Counted from the stretch's first letter, positions 12,701-22,744 are shown. The stretch is DNA of 64,000 nucleotides from Bufo bufo (GCF_905171765.1 NC_053389.1:216076624-216140623); one strand, 5' to 3'. Notes: a model not told the origin generated them from the letters alone. Program-made: numbers and translations.

Positions 12701-15700
12701 GGAGCAGTTGGCAGCATTCAGGGGACAGCTGTTGAAGGTGTATGGGCACCTTAAGTCTCCATACGCCTGCTAGGTCTCTTCTCAATGAGGACTATTCCCC
12801 CCCCCCCCCCCCCTCTCTTATCCAAGTATTGATATAGGCTTCACAGGAAAAACAGAATTTGCCTCCTTAAATGACTCTGCTGTCTTCCTACAGCCATCTC
12901 TAGGTGTCGCAAAGTCCAACCATGCATTACTGTATGTCATCGTTGGACCTGTAGGACCATACTTTCCATCCGGAGGATTTAGTCCAATTTCACTTTTGGC
13001 AGATCCAAAATATGTGCGTGCCTGGATGGGTGGAGTAGGGAACTATAAACTGGGTGGGTAAGTAACACTTTTTGCTTTACTTTTTTGCTGTTTAATATGA
13101 ATATGCTACATTAAATTTCCCCGATAGTTTGTGGAAAACAAAAAAAGTTGCACTGTATTTCAAAACTGCGGTAACCCTTGTTTAACACTGCAGTTATTAA
13201 TGTCCGCCCACTGTCCATTATGGCATATCATTTGCATAATTATTTTTAATAAGCTTTCCTTTTTCTCATGAGAACCCCAGACAACTGGATATATGGCCAG
13301 TATTTGTTATTGTTAACCCGTTAACGTTTTTTATTTTACGTTTTTTACTTCCAGCCTTCTTAAAGCCATAACTTTTTTTTATTTTTTCATTCACATGAGG
13401 GCTTGTTTTTTTTTGCGGGACAAGATGCACTTTCTAATGGCACCATATACGGTTGCATAAAATGTGGTGGGAAGTGGGGGAAAAAAATTGCTAATGAGGT
13501 GGAACTATGACAAGTAATCATCAGATAGCTTGTCTCATTAGCATTGGCGTCAATGAGAATTTCACAATGTTCCTATGGAGCCCTGCCACAGCCAGGAGCT
13601 CCATAGAAACTAAGATGCAGCAGCCTCCTGTCACACAGGAGGACAGTGGCTGCCACATATACGCTCGATAGGGGGAACTGGAGCACACCCCGAAGCATGC
13701 TTCTGGGTTATAGGGCATCTGAAGGGTTAAAAGCCTGCGACCGGCATTACCGCTGGTCTCAACATTAGTGTTGGGTGTCTGCTGTATAAATACACATGCA
13801 GGTGGGCGCCATTTTTAAATGCCCGGCCAACGACGTAAATTTATCTTGGGCGGTTAGGAAAGGTTTAAAGCGTTTTTTCGGGGGTAGTATATTGATGACC
13901 TATCCTCGGGGAAGGTCGTAAATATCAGATCATTGGGTGTCTAATACCCGGCAGTGCTGGGTGTCAGAACCCCACCGATTAGATATTGATATTTCATCAA
14001 TATTCTACTCTGGAAAAGGCTCTTTAACCCTTTATTTTTTTGTTCAATTGTCTTTTATAAAGAAATATACCAGAGTAATGCCTGTTCTATACATTTTCCA
14101 AACAAAGAAGTATTATGAGACATAAGTATTATGAGAGACTCTTTAACCCTTTAATGCTCTCCAACACACCTTTTTTTGTAATCACTAAAGGACTTTATTC
14201 TGTTGCAACCTCCTTTTTACAGTGCTCTGGTGTCCTGCGCTGGGTGGAGCAAGTGTTTGATCCCAGTCCTTAAAGGGGTTGTGTCACCATAATTATTATT
14301 ATTGTACTCCCTTATATAGTGCTGACATATTCCGCAGCGCTTTACAGGCATTAGAATCAAGCTGTTCCCAATGGGGCTCACAATCTAAGTTCCCTATCAG
14401 TATGTCTTTGAAGTGTGGGAGGAAACCAGAGTACCCGGAGGAAACCCACACAGACACGAGGAGAACATACAAACTCCATGCAGATGTTGTCCTTGGTCGG
14501 AACCCCAGCGATACAAGGCAACAGTGCAAAGCACAGAGCCACCATCCTAACACCAGGATGCCACCTGCACCTAGAATAGGGACCCCAAAGTGAACGAGAG
14601 CACACCGTATATGCGTCACATGCTGTCCATTCACTTCTATAGGTGCTGCGAAAATAGCTGAGTGAGCATGCCCGGCTATTTTCACGAGTCCCATAGGAAT
14701 GAGTGGAGAGTACTCCACGCAAGTGCAGCCACCACTTTGTTCACATCTAGGGGACTGCTAGAAGTAGCGGGGCCAGCTTTGCTATTTTCAGGACTCCCAT
14801 AGAAATAAATGGGTGACCGCGCATGCGAGGCTGTTCTCCATACACTTCGGGAGGCTCATTCTGGTGATTGGGGCCGGTCCCAGAGGTGGGACCGGCCCCG
14901 ATCTGACTTTGGTGACGTATCTTGCCTGAGGTGAGACAACCCTTTCTTGCTTTTTGGATGTCATGTTCAAAGATCCCAAGTAAAAGAAAAACTACACATA
15001 CAGTAATAGGTACAGCCGCATGTGTAACAACCACGTTATTTGCCCTGCATGGAAAATGCCGTAAATAAAAAATAATAAAGCTGTTAGAATTGCTGTTTTT
15101 TGTACATATCGCTTTCCAAAAAATACAGTAAAGAACAATCATATATGTCCCAAAATGATAGCAGTGAAACACATATGTTGGTAGGAGACTCTGCACTAAA
15201 AAAAGATTAATAATTGGTTTTGCATCTAGTGAACATTTTATTTTATTCTTGACCCCTGAATATTTACTTCCACACAGAAACTATGGACCCACAATTTATG
15301 TGCAACATGAAGCAACAAAGGAAGGATGTCAGCAAGTACTATGGCTATACGGTGATGACCACCAAGTGACTGAAGCTGGTACTATGAACTTCTTCATGTA
15401 CTGGATCAATGAGCAAGGAGGCAAGTCCTGTCTGTCAAGGGATGGGCCAGTTTGAACAGCCGTTTTACCTCTACAGTTATTAATATTAATAGTACTAGCT
15501 GAAGGACCCGGCTTCACGCGGGTATATTTAATCTATTTCATTTAATGTTTGTGTGTGTTGTTCGAAGATATCGACAGTATCCACTATAACAGTGACATCT
15601 ACAGCACCTCGCCTCCTAAACAGTGACCTCCACAGCCCCAAACCCCTTAAGACTGCCCCCCCCAACAGTGTCCCATTTCCTTAAAATGGGACCTCCACAG

Positions 15701-18700
15701 CAGCCCACCCCCTTGACAGTGACCTCCACAGGGGCCCGCCCCCTTGACAGTGACCTCTACAGCACCAGCCCCTTAACACTGACCCTACGTTACAGTCCCC
15801 TTAGCTGACCTCCACCATTCCTGGCCCCCTTAGCAGAGACCTCCACAGCGACTGCCCCTTTAACAGTGACCTCCACAGCACTCCGCTCCCTTAAATGTCA
15901 TCCACAGCGAGCTTTTGTTGGTTGATAAAGGACATATGACCGTGTGTATGGCAGTTGGGATATGAAGAGAAAGACCTGCAGGCTTCTATTGGCTAATGTA
16001 GGTCATGTGATGTGCCATTATTGCATGTTTTTGGAAATATCTCAGGAACGGTACGTGCTAGAGAGCGGAGACCCGGTCTAAAACATTCCCGGACACCTGA
16101 TGTACCTGTGTGCCAAATTTCGTGATTGTAAATGCGATGGTGTGGATACCTTTAGCAGACATGCAAACATACACTCAGCTTTATATATTAAATAGTATAT
16201 TAATAATAATATTAATTAGTATACTAACGTCCTATAAATAGGATAAATGTAAATCATGCTTTAATTCTCTGTGTAGTAAAACTCAAAGCCTCCTGTTAAA
16301 GATACCCCTTGAGATTAGCTTTTGTCTTTTAAGGGTGTATTAGACACCCTGATCAGGCAGACGATTGTCGGGAGGGAAGCATTCCTTCCTGGCAATCGCC
16401 TGCTCACTAGCAGAGAAGACGGCTGCTATTACATGCAGCGATCTCTGCAGCATGGGGAGAAGCGATCACTATGCCATCATTCGTCTCCATGTTGTACAGT
16501 GGTTTGCCGGCGGCAGATCATAATTAGGCAGCACAGTCTGCTGCAGGCAAATCCTGATCGGGCAATTGGCGGCAGTATTACACTGCAAGATGATCGCTAA
16601 CGAGCGTTCATGCGAACGCTCGTTAGCGATCATCGGGTAGAAAATCTGCCCATTTTAATACATCCTTTAGTTTCCTAAAAATATTTGAATAAGCACAGTC
16701 GTTTCAACAGATGTTACAAGTGAAGATACTTTATCATATATCTTGTTAGAGAAAAATGCCTGTGTTCCCCCTTAGAAGCTACTTCTCCTCTATCTTCTGC
16801 ACTCCTCATTCACTCTCAGGAGAGACAGAGACAAGATGGATTTTTCTCACTGAGGGATCAGGTTATAGCTGGTTCTCTTAGAAGTCAATGGAGAGGGCAG
16901 AGGCAGGAGCAGGCTGCAGAGATGGAGACACTGCTGCAAGTTCTATTGAGTGTTTTACTGTCTCATCCCGATGCTGATTTTGCTGCTACACTACTCAGTA
17001 CTGTAATATAATGTTCCCAATGCTGCTCTACCTGTCCTGTGTATGGGAGATATTATAGCAGCTAGTCTCCACCCCTAATAGGAAAAGATGCACACATAAA
17101 ATGACCAGAAATGGTGTTCTCCCTTATATACACACAAGTAATGACTGATTCTGAAAAGTCAAATGAAACAGCAAGTATGTTTTTAAGGAATTGTCTATGA
17201 GTAGAAAAACATGGCTACTTTCTTCCAGAAACGGCAAGATGTTAAACATAACTCTGTACTTCTCAATTTGTGATGTGCGCAAAAAATATTTAATGCATAC
17301 AACAGAAAACGGTTACAAAATGTAATGGCTGATTTACATGGCCCCATACTGTGGAGACGATCACTACATGTAAATGCAGCTCTTCACCTCCACTGATGAG
17401 TACGCAGTTGTAGTGAAGGAACACTTCCTTCCCAAGAATAGTCTGCTAGTCAGAGCAGTGTAAATGCACCAGATAATCACTAATGAGTGTTAATAGGAAC
17501 GCACGTTAGCAATTATCTGGCGGTGTAAAGGTGCCGCACATTACACGATGAACAAGTAATTGGATCGCAGGCACTTAAATCGTCGTTTGCCGGCAGCAGA
17601 TCGTGCTGTCTAAACACGCCTGGCTGCCAGCAGACAATGATTCAATATGGGGGACAAGCGATGGCAATAATGATCGCTCCCCCCATACTGTGGATGAGAT
17701 CGCTGCATGTAAATGCGTCTCCTCCAAGGACGAGCAGGCGGTTGTCGGAACGGAACGCTTCTTTCCCGACAATCGTCTGCTCAATTGTCCCATCTAAAAG
17801 GACCATTACAGTACATAGTAAAAGATATAAAATAGCACATGGAAAGTGACTAGCAGGCGGCAGAGGGTACAAGTGTGTGTGTGAATGAGAGTATAGCTGT
17901 TTTTGGAAGAAAGCAGCCAAGTTTGTCATGGTTTTTCCCTTTGGTTGTAGAACAAGAACTTGTAACGCCACCACTAAGCGGGCTAATCCTCCCCGGAGTG
18001 ACAAGACAAAGTCTGCTGGATCTGGCACGGCAGTGGGTGAGTTTCAAATGCACAGGACAATTTCTATCTACAGTGGCGGAAATAATTATTTGACCCCTCA
18101 CTGATTTTGTAAGTTTGTCCAATGACAAAGAAATGAAAAGTCTCAGAACAGTATCATTTCAATGGTAGGTTTATTGTAACAGTGGCAGATAGCACATCAA
18201 AAGGAAAATCGAAAAAATAACTTTAAATAAAAGATAGCAACTGATTTGCATTTCATTGAGTGAAATAAGTATTTGAACCCTCTAACAAAAAAAGACTTAA
18301 TACTTGGTGGAAAAACCCTTGTTTGCAAGCACAGAGGTCAAACGTTTCTTGTAATTGATGACCAAGTTTGCGCACATTTTAGGAGGAATGTTGGTCCACT
18401 CCTCTTTGCAGATCATCTCTAAATCCCTAAGGTTTCGAGGCTGTCTCTGTGCAACTCTGAGCTTGAGCTCCCTCCATAGGTTTTCGATTGGATTAAGGTC
18501 CGGAGACTGACTAGGCCACTCCATGACCTTAATGTGCTTCTTCTTGAGCCACTCCTTTGTTGCCTTTGCTGTATGTTTTGGGTCATTGTCGTGCTGGAAC
18601 ACCCATCCACGACCCATTTTCAGTTTCCTGGCAGAGGGAAGGAGGTTGTCGCTCAGGATTTCACGATACATGGCTCCGTCCATTTTCCCGTTTATGCGAA

Positions 18701-21247
18701 TAAGTTGTCCTGTGCCCTTAGCAGAAAAACACCCCCAAAGCAAAATGTTTCCACCCCCATGCTTGACGGTGGGGACGGTGTTTTGGGGGTCATAGGCAGC
18801 ATTTTTCTTCCTCCAAACACAGCGAGTTGAGTTAATGCCAAAGAGCTCTATTTTGGTCTCATCAGACCACAGCACCTTCTCCCAGTCACTCTCTGAATCA
18901 TTCAGGTGTTCATTGGCAAACTTCAGACGGGCCTGCACATGTGCCTTCCTGAGCAGGGGGACCTTGCGAGCCCTGCAGGATTTTAATCCATTGCGGTGTA
19001 ATGTGTTTCCAATGGTTTTCTTGGTGACTGTGGTCCCTGCTAATTTGAGGTCATTAACTAACTCCTCCCGTGTAGTTCTAGGATGCTTTTTCACCTTTCT
19101 CAGAACCATTGACACCCCACGAGGTGAGATCTTGCGTGGAGCCCCAGAGCGAGGTCGATTGATGGTCATTTTGTGCTCCTTCCATTTTCGAACAATCGCA
19201 CCAACAGTTGTCACCTTCTCTCCCAGCTTCTTGCTAATGGTTTTGTAGCCCATTCCAGCCTTGTGCAGGTCTACAATTTTGTCTCTGACATCCTTGGACA
19301 GCTCTTTGGTCTTTCCCATGTTGGAGAGTTTGGAGTCTGCTTGATTGATTGATTCTGTGGACAGGTGTCTTTTATACAGGTGACTAGTTAAGACAGGTGT
19401 CCTTAATGAGGGTGACTAATTGAGTAGAAGTGTCTAACCACTCTGTGGGAGCCAGAACTCTTAATGGTTGGTAGGGGTTCAAATACTTATTTCACTCAAT
19501 GAAATGCAAATCAGTTGCTATCTTTTATTTAAAGTTATTTTTTCGATTTTCCTTTTGATGTGCTATCTGCCACTGTTACAATAAACCTACCATTGAAATG
19601 ATACTGTTCTGAGACTTTTCATTTCTTTGTCATTGGACAAACTTACAAAATCAGTGAGGGGTCAAATAATTATTTCCCCCACTGTATATGCCATAGATGT
19701 CTATAGCAGGAAACCCCCTCTAGTAATACATTGTTAAACTGCTGTACTATTCTTGTCAATCTTGTCTCCTGCAGGGTGAGTTTAAGGTTTCCGAACGTTC
19801 GTTTACCATGACTGACGTGGTGAAAGGGCTGCAAGAGAACAGAATAAAGGAGATCTTTGGCGCAGGAACCGCCTGTGTGGTTTGTCCTGTTAACCGGATA
19901 CTTTACAATGGAGAAGTGAGTGCTAAATGCTTATTTTAACCCGTTTATGACTGGGTGATTTTTCCATATTTTTCTTCCCCTGCTTTTGTTTTTTTACTCC
20001 CAGCCTTTCCAAAACCATAATTTTTACATTTTTCCATTCACATAGCCATATGAGGTTGTACTTTCTAATGGCGCCATTTAATATTGCATACAGTGTAGTG
20101 GGAAGCAGGAAAAAAAAATCCAAATTGGACGGAATTATAAAAAACAAAACAAAAAAAAAAACACAGTTCTGCCACAGTTTTCTGGGTTTTATTTTTACGT
20201 TTCCTGTGTGGTAAAACTGATCTGTTACTTTGCATTCTTCAGATCAGTACGTTTACAACAATACCACATGTGTATCGTTTTTCTTGTGTTTTAATACTGA
20301 AAAAAAATTTAAAAAAATCTTTGCATCCCCATATTCTGACCCCCATAACTAGGAGTGCACGCTTCTGGTTCTTCACCTCCCAGACGCCATGGTCACATTT
20401 GAGCATTTCATCTGAGGGGTTAAATGTGTGTGATCTACGTTATCGTCGACCGCCTACATTAGTCCCAGGTGCCTGCTGTTTAAATTGTAATTTTACCTTT
20501 GAAATTAAAGGCCAAATCTGGACTTTAAATGGATGAGTGTGTTCTATGGAATGCCTCACCACACATTGTATGTTATGCAAGGCTGTATTCCTCTGATCTG
20601 ATGGCTGACTGGTATACCCTTTTTTCAGAATTACCTCATACCCACCATGGAAAATGGACCTGACATAGCAAAACGCTTCTTAAAAGAGCTTACAGACATT
20701 CAGGTATGTTTCCTTCTAAACCCTCCCAAAAGAGAACGTGCCAGCTAAAGATGAGCGAATTTCATGTTATGAAATTCGTTCACACTTCATTTGGTGGTAA
20801 AAGCAGAATTGCGTTATGGATTCCGTTACCACGGACCATAATGCTATTCTATGACGGAAGGTATAACGGAATGCCTTTGGAAGCATTCCATTATTCATTC
20901 CGTCATAAAAGAAGTCTATGGGCTGCAAAACGGATCCGTCCCGTTTCCATTATGCAGGGGACGAATCCGTTATACAGGCCATAGACTTTTTTATTATGAC
21001 GGAATGCCTCCCGTCATAGAATTGCGTTATGGTCCGTGGTAACTGAATCCATGACGCAATTCTGCTTTTACCACCAAATGAGCTGACATATTGAAGGTGG
21101 CCTCCTTCTACACAGATGAGCTGTCACTTTCTTTCATAGACTGACAATGTTGATGAGAATAATGTTTGTGTAAAGTAGTATCACAGTCTTCTCTCTGTCT
21201 TTTTCCAGTATGGCCGCACTCCCAGTGACTGGGTATACCTTGTGTGA
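721..21247 (+). CDS. BCAT2: Branched-chain aminotransferase, mitochondrial; ten coding exons, start exon outside window
   Basis: PLP-dependent enzyme that transaminates leucine, isoleucine and valine with 2-oxoglutarate in the mitochondrial matrix. Exons 721-798, 892-1092, 8604-8714, 11140-11259, 12894-13057, 15278-15420, 17951-18036, 19775-19915, 20629-20703 and 21209-21247 join with matching phases into 385 codons plus TGA, close to the roughly 390 residues usual for the family. The sequence shows [21 protein letters not shown], the PLP-lysine motif [13 protein letters not shown] (Lys codon 13047-13049), [14 protein letters not shown], the redox pair CVVC (codons 19874-19885) and IPTMENGP. 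It is called BCAT2 rather than BCAT1 because of an Arg-rich presequence exon, 'KGWGKP.IKPFQNL' and the C-terminal exon. The first few codons are not visible. All introns are GT-AG except the one after 15420. Confidence 0.95.
892..1092 (+). CDS. BCAT2: BCAT2 exon, start of mature enzyme
   Basis: 67 codons, [16 protein letters not shown] through [13 protein letters not shown]. The acceptor is atttag and the donor gtaaga. It contains the family signature [10 protein letters not shown]. Phase 0 at both ends. Confidence 0.95.
1191..1481. mobile_element. Short TTAA-flanked MITE
   Basis: Flanked by TTAA (1187-1190 and 1482-1485), with terminal inverted repeats AGAGGACCTGTCACC / AGAGAACCTGTAACC. There is no coding capacity. 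The termini resemble the element at 30622-30993, so both probably belong to one piggyBac/Kolobok-type family. It sits in the BCAT2 intron after 1092. Confidence 0.75.
1546..1862. mobile_element. hAT-type MITE with 8-bp TSD
   Basis: Terminal inverted repeats CAGGGGTGCACAAC and their complement, flanked by the perfect 8-bp duplication CTCTACAG (1538-1545 and 1863-1870). The length is 317 bp. The 8-bp TSD and CAGGGG ends are typical of hAT elements. Non-coding. Confidence 0.88.
1883..2509. mobile_element. TTAA-flanked foldback MITE, 627 bp
   Basis: Flanked by TTAA (1879-1882 and 2510-2513), with AGGGATTCTG perfectly inverted at both ends. Most of the element is a long palindrome: the GC-rich 'gcgcatgcgca' segments and 'cataggcggtgctgggctcct' appear on both arms. 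Open frames across it are shadows of the palindrome. Confidence 0.85.
3111..5370. mobile_element. Large foldback element with ~1.05-kb arms
   Basis: The left arm (about 3111-4192) and right arm (4231-5370) are near-complementary along their whole length. They share the outer ends 'tcaaaagatg.aaa.aggcaggcac' and a 38-bp A/T-rich spacer at 4193-4230. The left arm lacks about 90 bp present on the right (around 4750-4840). Both arms carry a conserved motif ending in GAAACGCGTC. No transposase is encoded. The superfamily is unknown to me; the GAAACGCG motif is shared with the neighbouring Penelope-derived foldback. Confidence 0.8.
4433..4481 (+). ncRNA. Hammerhead-ribozyme-like core
   Basis: It shows CTGAGGA (fits CUGANGA), then a stem GAGGC-aagta-GCCTT, GAAA, and a possible stem III (ACGCG with TGCGT) followed by C, that is, a core plus a UC cleavage context. 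Hammerhead motifs are known in Penelope-like elements. I do not see a convincing stem I, so activity is doubtful. The other arm carries the inverted copy at about 3950-4000, with a perfect GAGGC/GCCTC stem but an altered stem III. Confidence 0.4.
6181..6790 (+). pseudogene. Penelope-like element fragment: RT-EN linker and GIY-YIG endonuclease
   Basis: The translation reads ...[16 protein letters not shown]... and [14 protein letters not shown], a linker typical of Penelope-like elements. It then reads [20 protein letters not shown], which fits the GIY-YIG core, and in another frame [20 protein letters not shown], the C-terminal end of the domain. Stops and frameshifts (for example the TAG after KFFK) break the frame. 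The reverse transcriptase is missing. The left foldback arm carries an inverted copy of the C-terminal part. Confidence 0.75.
6799..7712. mobile_element. Tc1-derived MITE copy 1 (internal deletion of transposase)
   Basis: The ends CAGTACAGACCAAAAG and complement are flanked by TA (6797-6798, 7713-7714). Inside lies a transposase relic on the + strand: [13 protein letters not shown] at about 7211, then directly the C-terminal part [19 protein letters not shown] to [10 protein letters not shown] (stop near 7573). The central catalytic region is missing. The inverted arm at 6051-6062 gives the empty site, so the TA duplication is verified within this window. A second copy is at 60718-61656. Confidence 0.93.
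8190..8216. repeat. (AT)n microsatellite
   Basis: An uninterrupted TA/AT dinucleotide run within the right arm of the Penelope-derived foldback. The corresponding site on the left arm (near 5565-5580) is much shorter. Confidence 0.9.
8604..8714 (+). CDS. BCAT2: BCAT2 exon, LFEGMKAY segment
   Basis: 37 codons, from [20 protein letters not shown] to ALRACLP, in the N-terminal small domain. The acceptor is tttgtag and the donor gtaagt. The preceding intron (1093-8603) is enlarged by two foldback elements and several MITEs. Confidence 0.95.
9490..10940 (-). mobile_element. Degenerate Tc1/mariner transposon
   Basis: The left end CAGTCCTGATCAAAAG follows TA at 9488-9489. The right end keeps the subterminal part ('ttgcatgttgaagctctactt') but loses the last ~30 bp of the inverted repeat after about 10925. 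The transposase relic is on the minus strand at 9707-10720. There are poly-C interruptions near 9657-9673. The element lies in a BCAT2 intron, antisense to the gene. Confidence 0.85.
9707..10720 (-). pseudogene. Tc1-like transposase remnant
   Basis: Reading on the minus strand, the N-terminal helix-turn-helix part (about 10720-10400) is broken by stops. It is followed by [11 protein letters not shown] and a 216-residue open stretch (10357-9707). This has [11 protein letters not shown] (first catalytic Asp), [11 protein letters not shown] where the second Asp is expected but Asn is present, and [12 protein letters not shown] (Glu of the DD34E triad). It ends [12 protein letters not shown]. The frameshift near 10300 and the Asp-to-Asn change indicate an inactive copy. 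Confidence 0.88.
11140..11259 (+). CDS. BCAT2: BCAT2 exon, [12 protein letters not shown] segment
   Basis: 40 codons, [20 protein letters not shown] to [12 protein letters not shown]. The acceptor is ttctcag. The donor gtagat is weaker than consensus but is the only phase-compatible GT at the conserved end. Confidence 0.95.
11821..12108. mobile_element. Harbinger-like MITE
   Basis: Inverted ends GGGTCCATTTACACATCCG and complement of CGGATGTGTGAATGAACCC. TTA lies on the left (11818-11820), and TTC replaces the expected TTA on the right. It contains nested hairpins built on GCGGATCCGC and TTGTCCGCAATTGCGG. Non-coding. Confidence 0.7.
12791..12813. repeat. Poly-C tract
   Basis: A long homopolymer of C in the intron before the exon at 12894. 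Similar tracts lie at 9247-9261 and 9657-9673. Their lengths are likely to be unreliable in assembly. Confidence 0.85.
12894..13057 (+). CDS. BCAT2: BCAT2 exon with the PLP-binding lysine
   Basis: 164 nt, 54 codons plus two bases, [20 protein letters not shown] to GVGNYKLGG. The lysine of NYKLGG forms the Schiff base with PLP in this family. The donor is gtaagt, and the split Gly codon is completed by the first base of the next exon. Confidence 0.95.
13060..15277. other. BCAT2 intron with repeat fragments
   Basis: It holds a fragment of the 'tattgatgacctatcc' MITE family (about 13868-13990). At 14290-14540 is a vertebrate interspersed repeat recognisable by 'agtacccggaggaaaccca' and 'gagaacatacaaactccatg', which resembles a LINE tail or SINE. 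The open frames here (such as 14299-14718) have no resemblance to proteins I know. Confidence 0.5.
15278..15420 (+). CDS. BCAT2: BCAT2 exon, NYGPTIYVQ segment with GC donor
   Basis: 143 nt, [20 protein letters not shown] to MYWINEQG plus one base. The protein alignment and phase force the junction GGAG|gcaagt, a GC donor with otherwise perfect consensus. The downstream exon completes the Glu codon (G + AA). Confidence 0.92.
15590..15900. repeat. ~30-bp minisatellite 'cccttaacagtgacctccacagc'
   Basis: About ten degenerate copies of a C-rich unit containing 'cagtgacctccacag', embedded in an interspersed repeat. That repeat starts near 15497 ('ctagctgaaggacccggctt') and ends near 16190 ('acatacactcagctttatat'). 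Confidence 0.75.
16318..16650. mobile_element. Palindromic MITE-like repeat
   Basis: It contains 'cagacgattgtcgggagggaagca' and a perfect terminal hairpin, 'cgctaacgagcgttc' and its complement, around 16591-16636. A related degenerate copy occupies about 17530-17800. I could not fix the target-site duplication. Confidence 0.5.
17951..18036 (+). CDS. BCAT2: BCAT2 exon, [13 protein letters not shown] segment
   Basis: 86 nt, [20 protein letters not shown] to LARQW. The acceptor is gttgtag after a pyrimidine-rich tract, and the donor is gtgagt. A Tc1-like transposon starts 34 bp after the exon end. Confidence 0.95.
18071..19684 (-). mobile_element. Complete Tc1-like transposon, ~212-bp TIRs
   Basis: The element is 1,614 bp, flanked by TA (18069-18070 and 19685-19686). 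Terminal inverted repeats of about 212 bp are nearly identical (18071-18282 against 19473-19684); the ends read CAGTGGCGGAAATAA on the left and CAGTGGGGGAAATAA on the right. One uninterrupted 340-codon transposase gene lies between them on the minus strand. It sits in a BCAT2 intron, antisense to the gene, starting 34 bp after an exon. Near-identity of the TIRs and an open frame indicate a young copy. Confidence 0.96.
18297..19319 (-). CDS. Tc1/mariner transposase, apparently intact, DD34E
   Basis: 340 residues, the usual length for Tc1-like transposases of the Sleeping Beauty type. The start [20 protein letters not shown] opens a paired-type helix-turn-helix region (about residues 1-110), with an AT-hook-like RPRSGAPRK between the two helical subdomains. 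Catalytic residues lie in [23 protein letters not shown] and [26 protein letters not shown] is the usual glycine-rich box. The end is [14 protein letters not shown]. There is no stop or frameshift. The protein cuts and pastes DNA at TA sites. The decayed transposase at 54740-55720 is a relative (shared GEK.TTVGAI, LKSCRA, KHGGGNI). Confidence 0.95.
   Translation of the reverse strand: MGKTKELSKDVRDKIVDLHKAGMGYKTISKKLGEKVTTVGAIVRKWKEHKMTINRPRSGAPRKISPRGVSMVLRKVKKHPRTTREELVNDLKLAGTTVTKKTIGNTLHRNGLKSCRARKVPLLRKAHVQARLKFANEHLNDSESDWEKVLWSDETKIELFGINSTRCVWRKKNAAYDPQNTVPTVKHGGGNILLWGCFSAKGTGQLIRINGKMDGAMYREILSDNLLPSARKLKMGRGWVFQHDNDPKHTAKATKEWLKKKHIKVMEWPSQSPDLNPIENLWRELKLRVAQRQPRNLRDLEMICKEEWTNIPPKMCANLVINYKKRLTSVLANKGFSTKY
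19775..19915 (+). CDS. BCAT2: BCAT2 exon with CXXC redox centre
   Basis: 47 codons, [20 protein letters not shown] to [20 protein letters not shown]. The CVVC pair matches the redox-active CXXC described for human BCAT proteins. The donor is gtgagt. The acceptor lies about 90 bp after the end of the Tc1-like insertion. Confidence 0.95.
20629..20703 (+). CDS. BCAT2: BCAT2 exon, IPTMENGP segment
   Basis: 25 codons, [15 protein letters not shown] to KELTDIQ. The acceptor is ttttcag and the donor gtatgt. Confidence 0.95.
20745..21085. mobile_element. Foldback MITE between the last two BCAT2 exons
   Basis: 'ttggtggtaaaagcagaattgcg' on the left is complementary to 'cgcaattctgcttttaccaccaa' on the right. 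Internal pairs around 'ttacggaatgcc' extend the palindrome. Non-coding. The right end lies about 130 bp before the terminal exon. Confidence 0.65.
21209..21247 (+). CDS. BCAT2: BCAT2 terminal coding exon
   Basis: [12 protein letters not shown] and a TGA stop at 21245-21247. This matches the short C-terminal tail of vertebrate BCAT proteins, which follows KELxDIQ. The acceptor is tttccag. Confidence 0.92.
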   Translation, partial: YGRTPSDWVYLV

Positions 21248-22230
21248 TGCAGATGAGACCTCACGAAGACTTGTCCATTCCAAAGCATCAAATTTATCAA
21301 CCTCTTGGATTTTATTAATGTGTTTTTACTTAGGGCTCATCAAGAAATGGTAAAACAAGAGTGTCTACCTCCAGCATTGAAGTCTCTTCATCCATCGTTT
21401 TCTAGTCCTCCCAATATGACGAACACGCGGCCTCTTGTAATTTATCGTATTCAATTGTATTATGAAATTATTATCTTAGATGATCTAGGAATACTGTGTG
21501 ACAGTAGATTAGTAGAGGCTATGATGGTGGTGCGGGCTTTGCTCTCTTACGTGTGCTGTATTCTCTGTAGTCTACACGCATGGATGGTGCTACAGGAATA
21601 CAACTTCAACAACAGATCTTCCTCCTTGCCTCTGCGCACAAGGCTCTGTTCTCCCAGCAATATGATAAAGAACTGAGGTTTTCTCAATCCTATTTACACT
21701 CCGCTATTAAACTGCGCAAGTCACTTTCACTGGTATCCTGTTTGTAATATGTCCTGGCTCTTCCCATGTTGCGCTTTTTTTTTTGTGTGCGCAAACTCAC
21801 AAACTAACACTAGAGGGAGCACTTGGTAAGTAAGTGAGAATACCTGGACTATGAATGGTCTTGCAGATGCATGTGGCTTATTTCAGTTAACAACTTTTAA
21901 AACCCAGTTTAACAAGGAAAAAGTATAGTCCTGGAGTAATTTAGTGGTGATATATTAGATATGGAGACCATGGAGCTATCTTTGTTACTCATGAGCAATC
22001 CATCACAGCGCAGCTTTCTTTTTTCAAGGGCATAATATGAACTGAAAGCTGTGCTATCATTGGTCGCTTTGGGCAGCAAAAACGTTTTTTTTCTTCAGTT
22101 TTATAACTCTTCCGTTTGCTTTCAAAACGTGTCCTCTGATATGCCCACATATAGCTGAAATGCTGCAGATTTTTCAGACCGATTTGCAGATAACTAAAGT
22201 AGCAGCAAAGAAGATGAGAGTTAAATAAAT
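21248..22230 (+). other. Probable BCAT2 3' untranslated region
   Basis: No reading frame is recognisable after the stop. ATTAAA at 21706-21711 and AATAAA at 22224-22229 are candidate poly(A) signals, so the UTR is probably 0.5-1 kb. Which site is used cannot be read from DNA. Confidence 0.45.
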
Positions 22231-22744
22231 ATCATCAATGTGCTGCGGAAAGATAACCAGACATGGAGTGACATGCGGACTTGAAATTCACAGCATGCCA
22301 GTTATTTCTGCAGATTTCACACTTTGTAATGCATAGGCCCAAGGGATGGGGTACTCCTCTGATGAGGTTGCATTACATAGTGATCATTTATAATGCTGTG
22401 TGACCCTGAGAGACCTGTATCTACTGAATTACACTGTCAGCATTATGTCAGAACAGTTCAGCAGATTCAAGGTCTGGTAGAGACACCGCATTATACATCA
22501 TTATAATACCGTGCAATCCTGTCTCAGGAGCAGAGGTCAGAATGGGAACCACACTTACACATGCAGCGTTCTCACATTGAACTTGCTTGTCTGAAACTAG
22601 CCTTATGTTGCACTTTTCTTACGAGCTATGGGCGCCCATGAGTCCATGACAGTATAGTTGATTAGTGTCTACAACAGTGCTCAATAACACTGCTAGATGC
22701 CCACAGTTTCCCTGTAACAGCGCTAGCCTCAGTGGCTTATAGCA

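Noticed and set aside
14299..14718. 139-codon minus-strand open frame
   Set aside because: It overlaps a known type of interspersed vertebrate repeat and has no conserved motif or splice context.
721..21247. Assignment to cytosolic BCAT1
   Set aside because: A presequence-like exon without acidic residues precedes the mature start, and diagnostic segments (KGWG, IKPFQNL, short YGRTPSDW tail) fit the mitochondrial paralogue better. A phylogeny would settle it.
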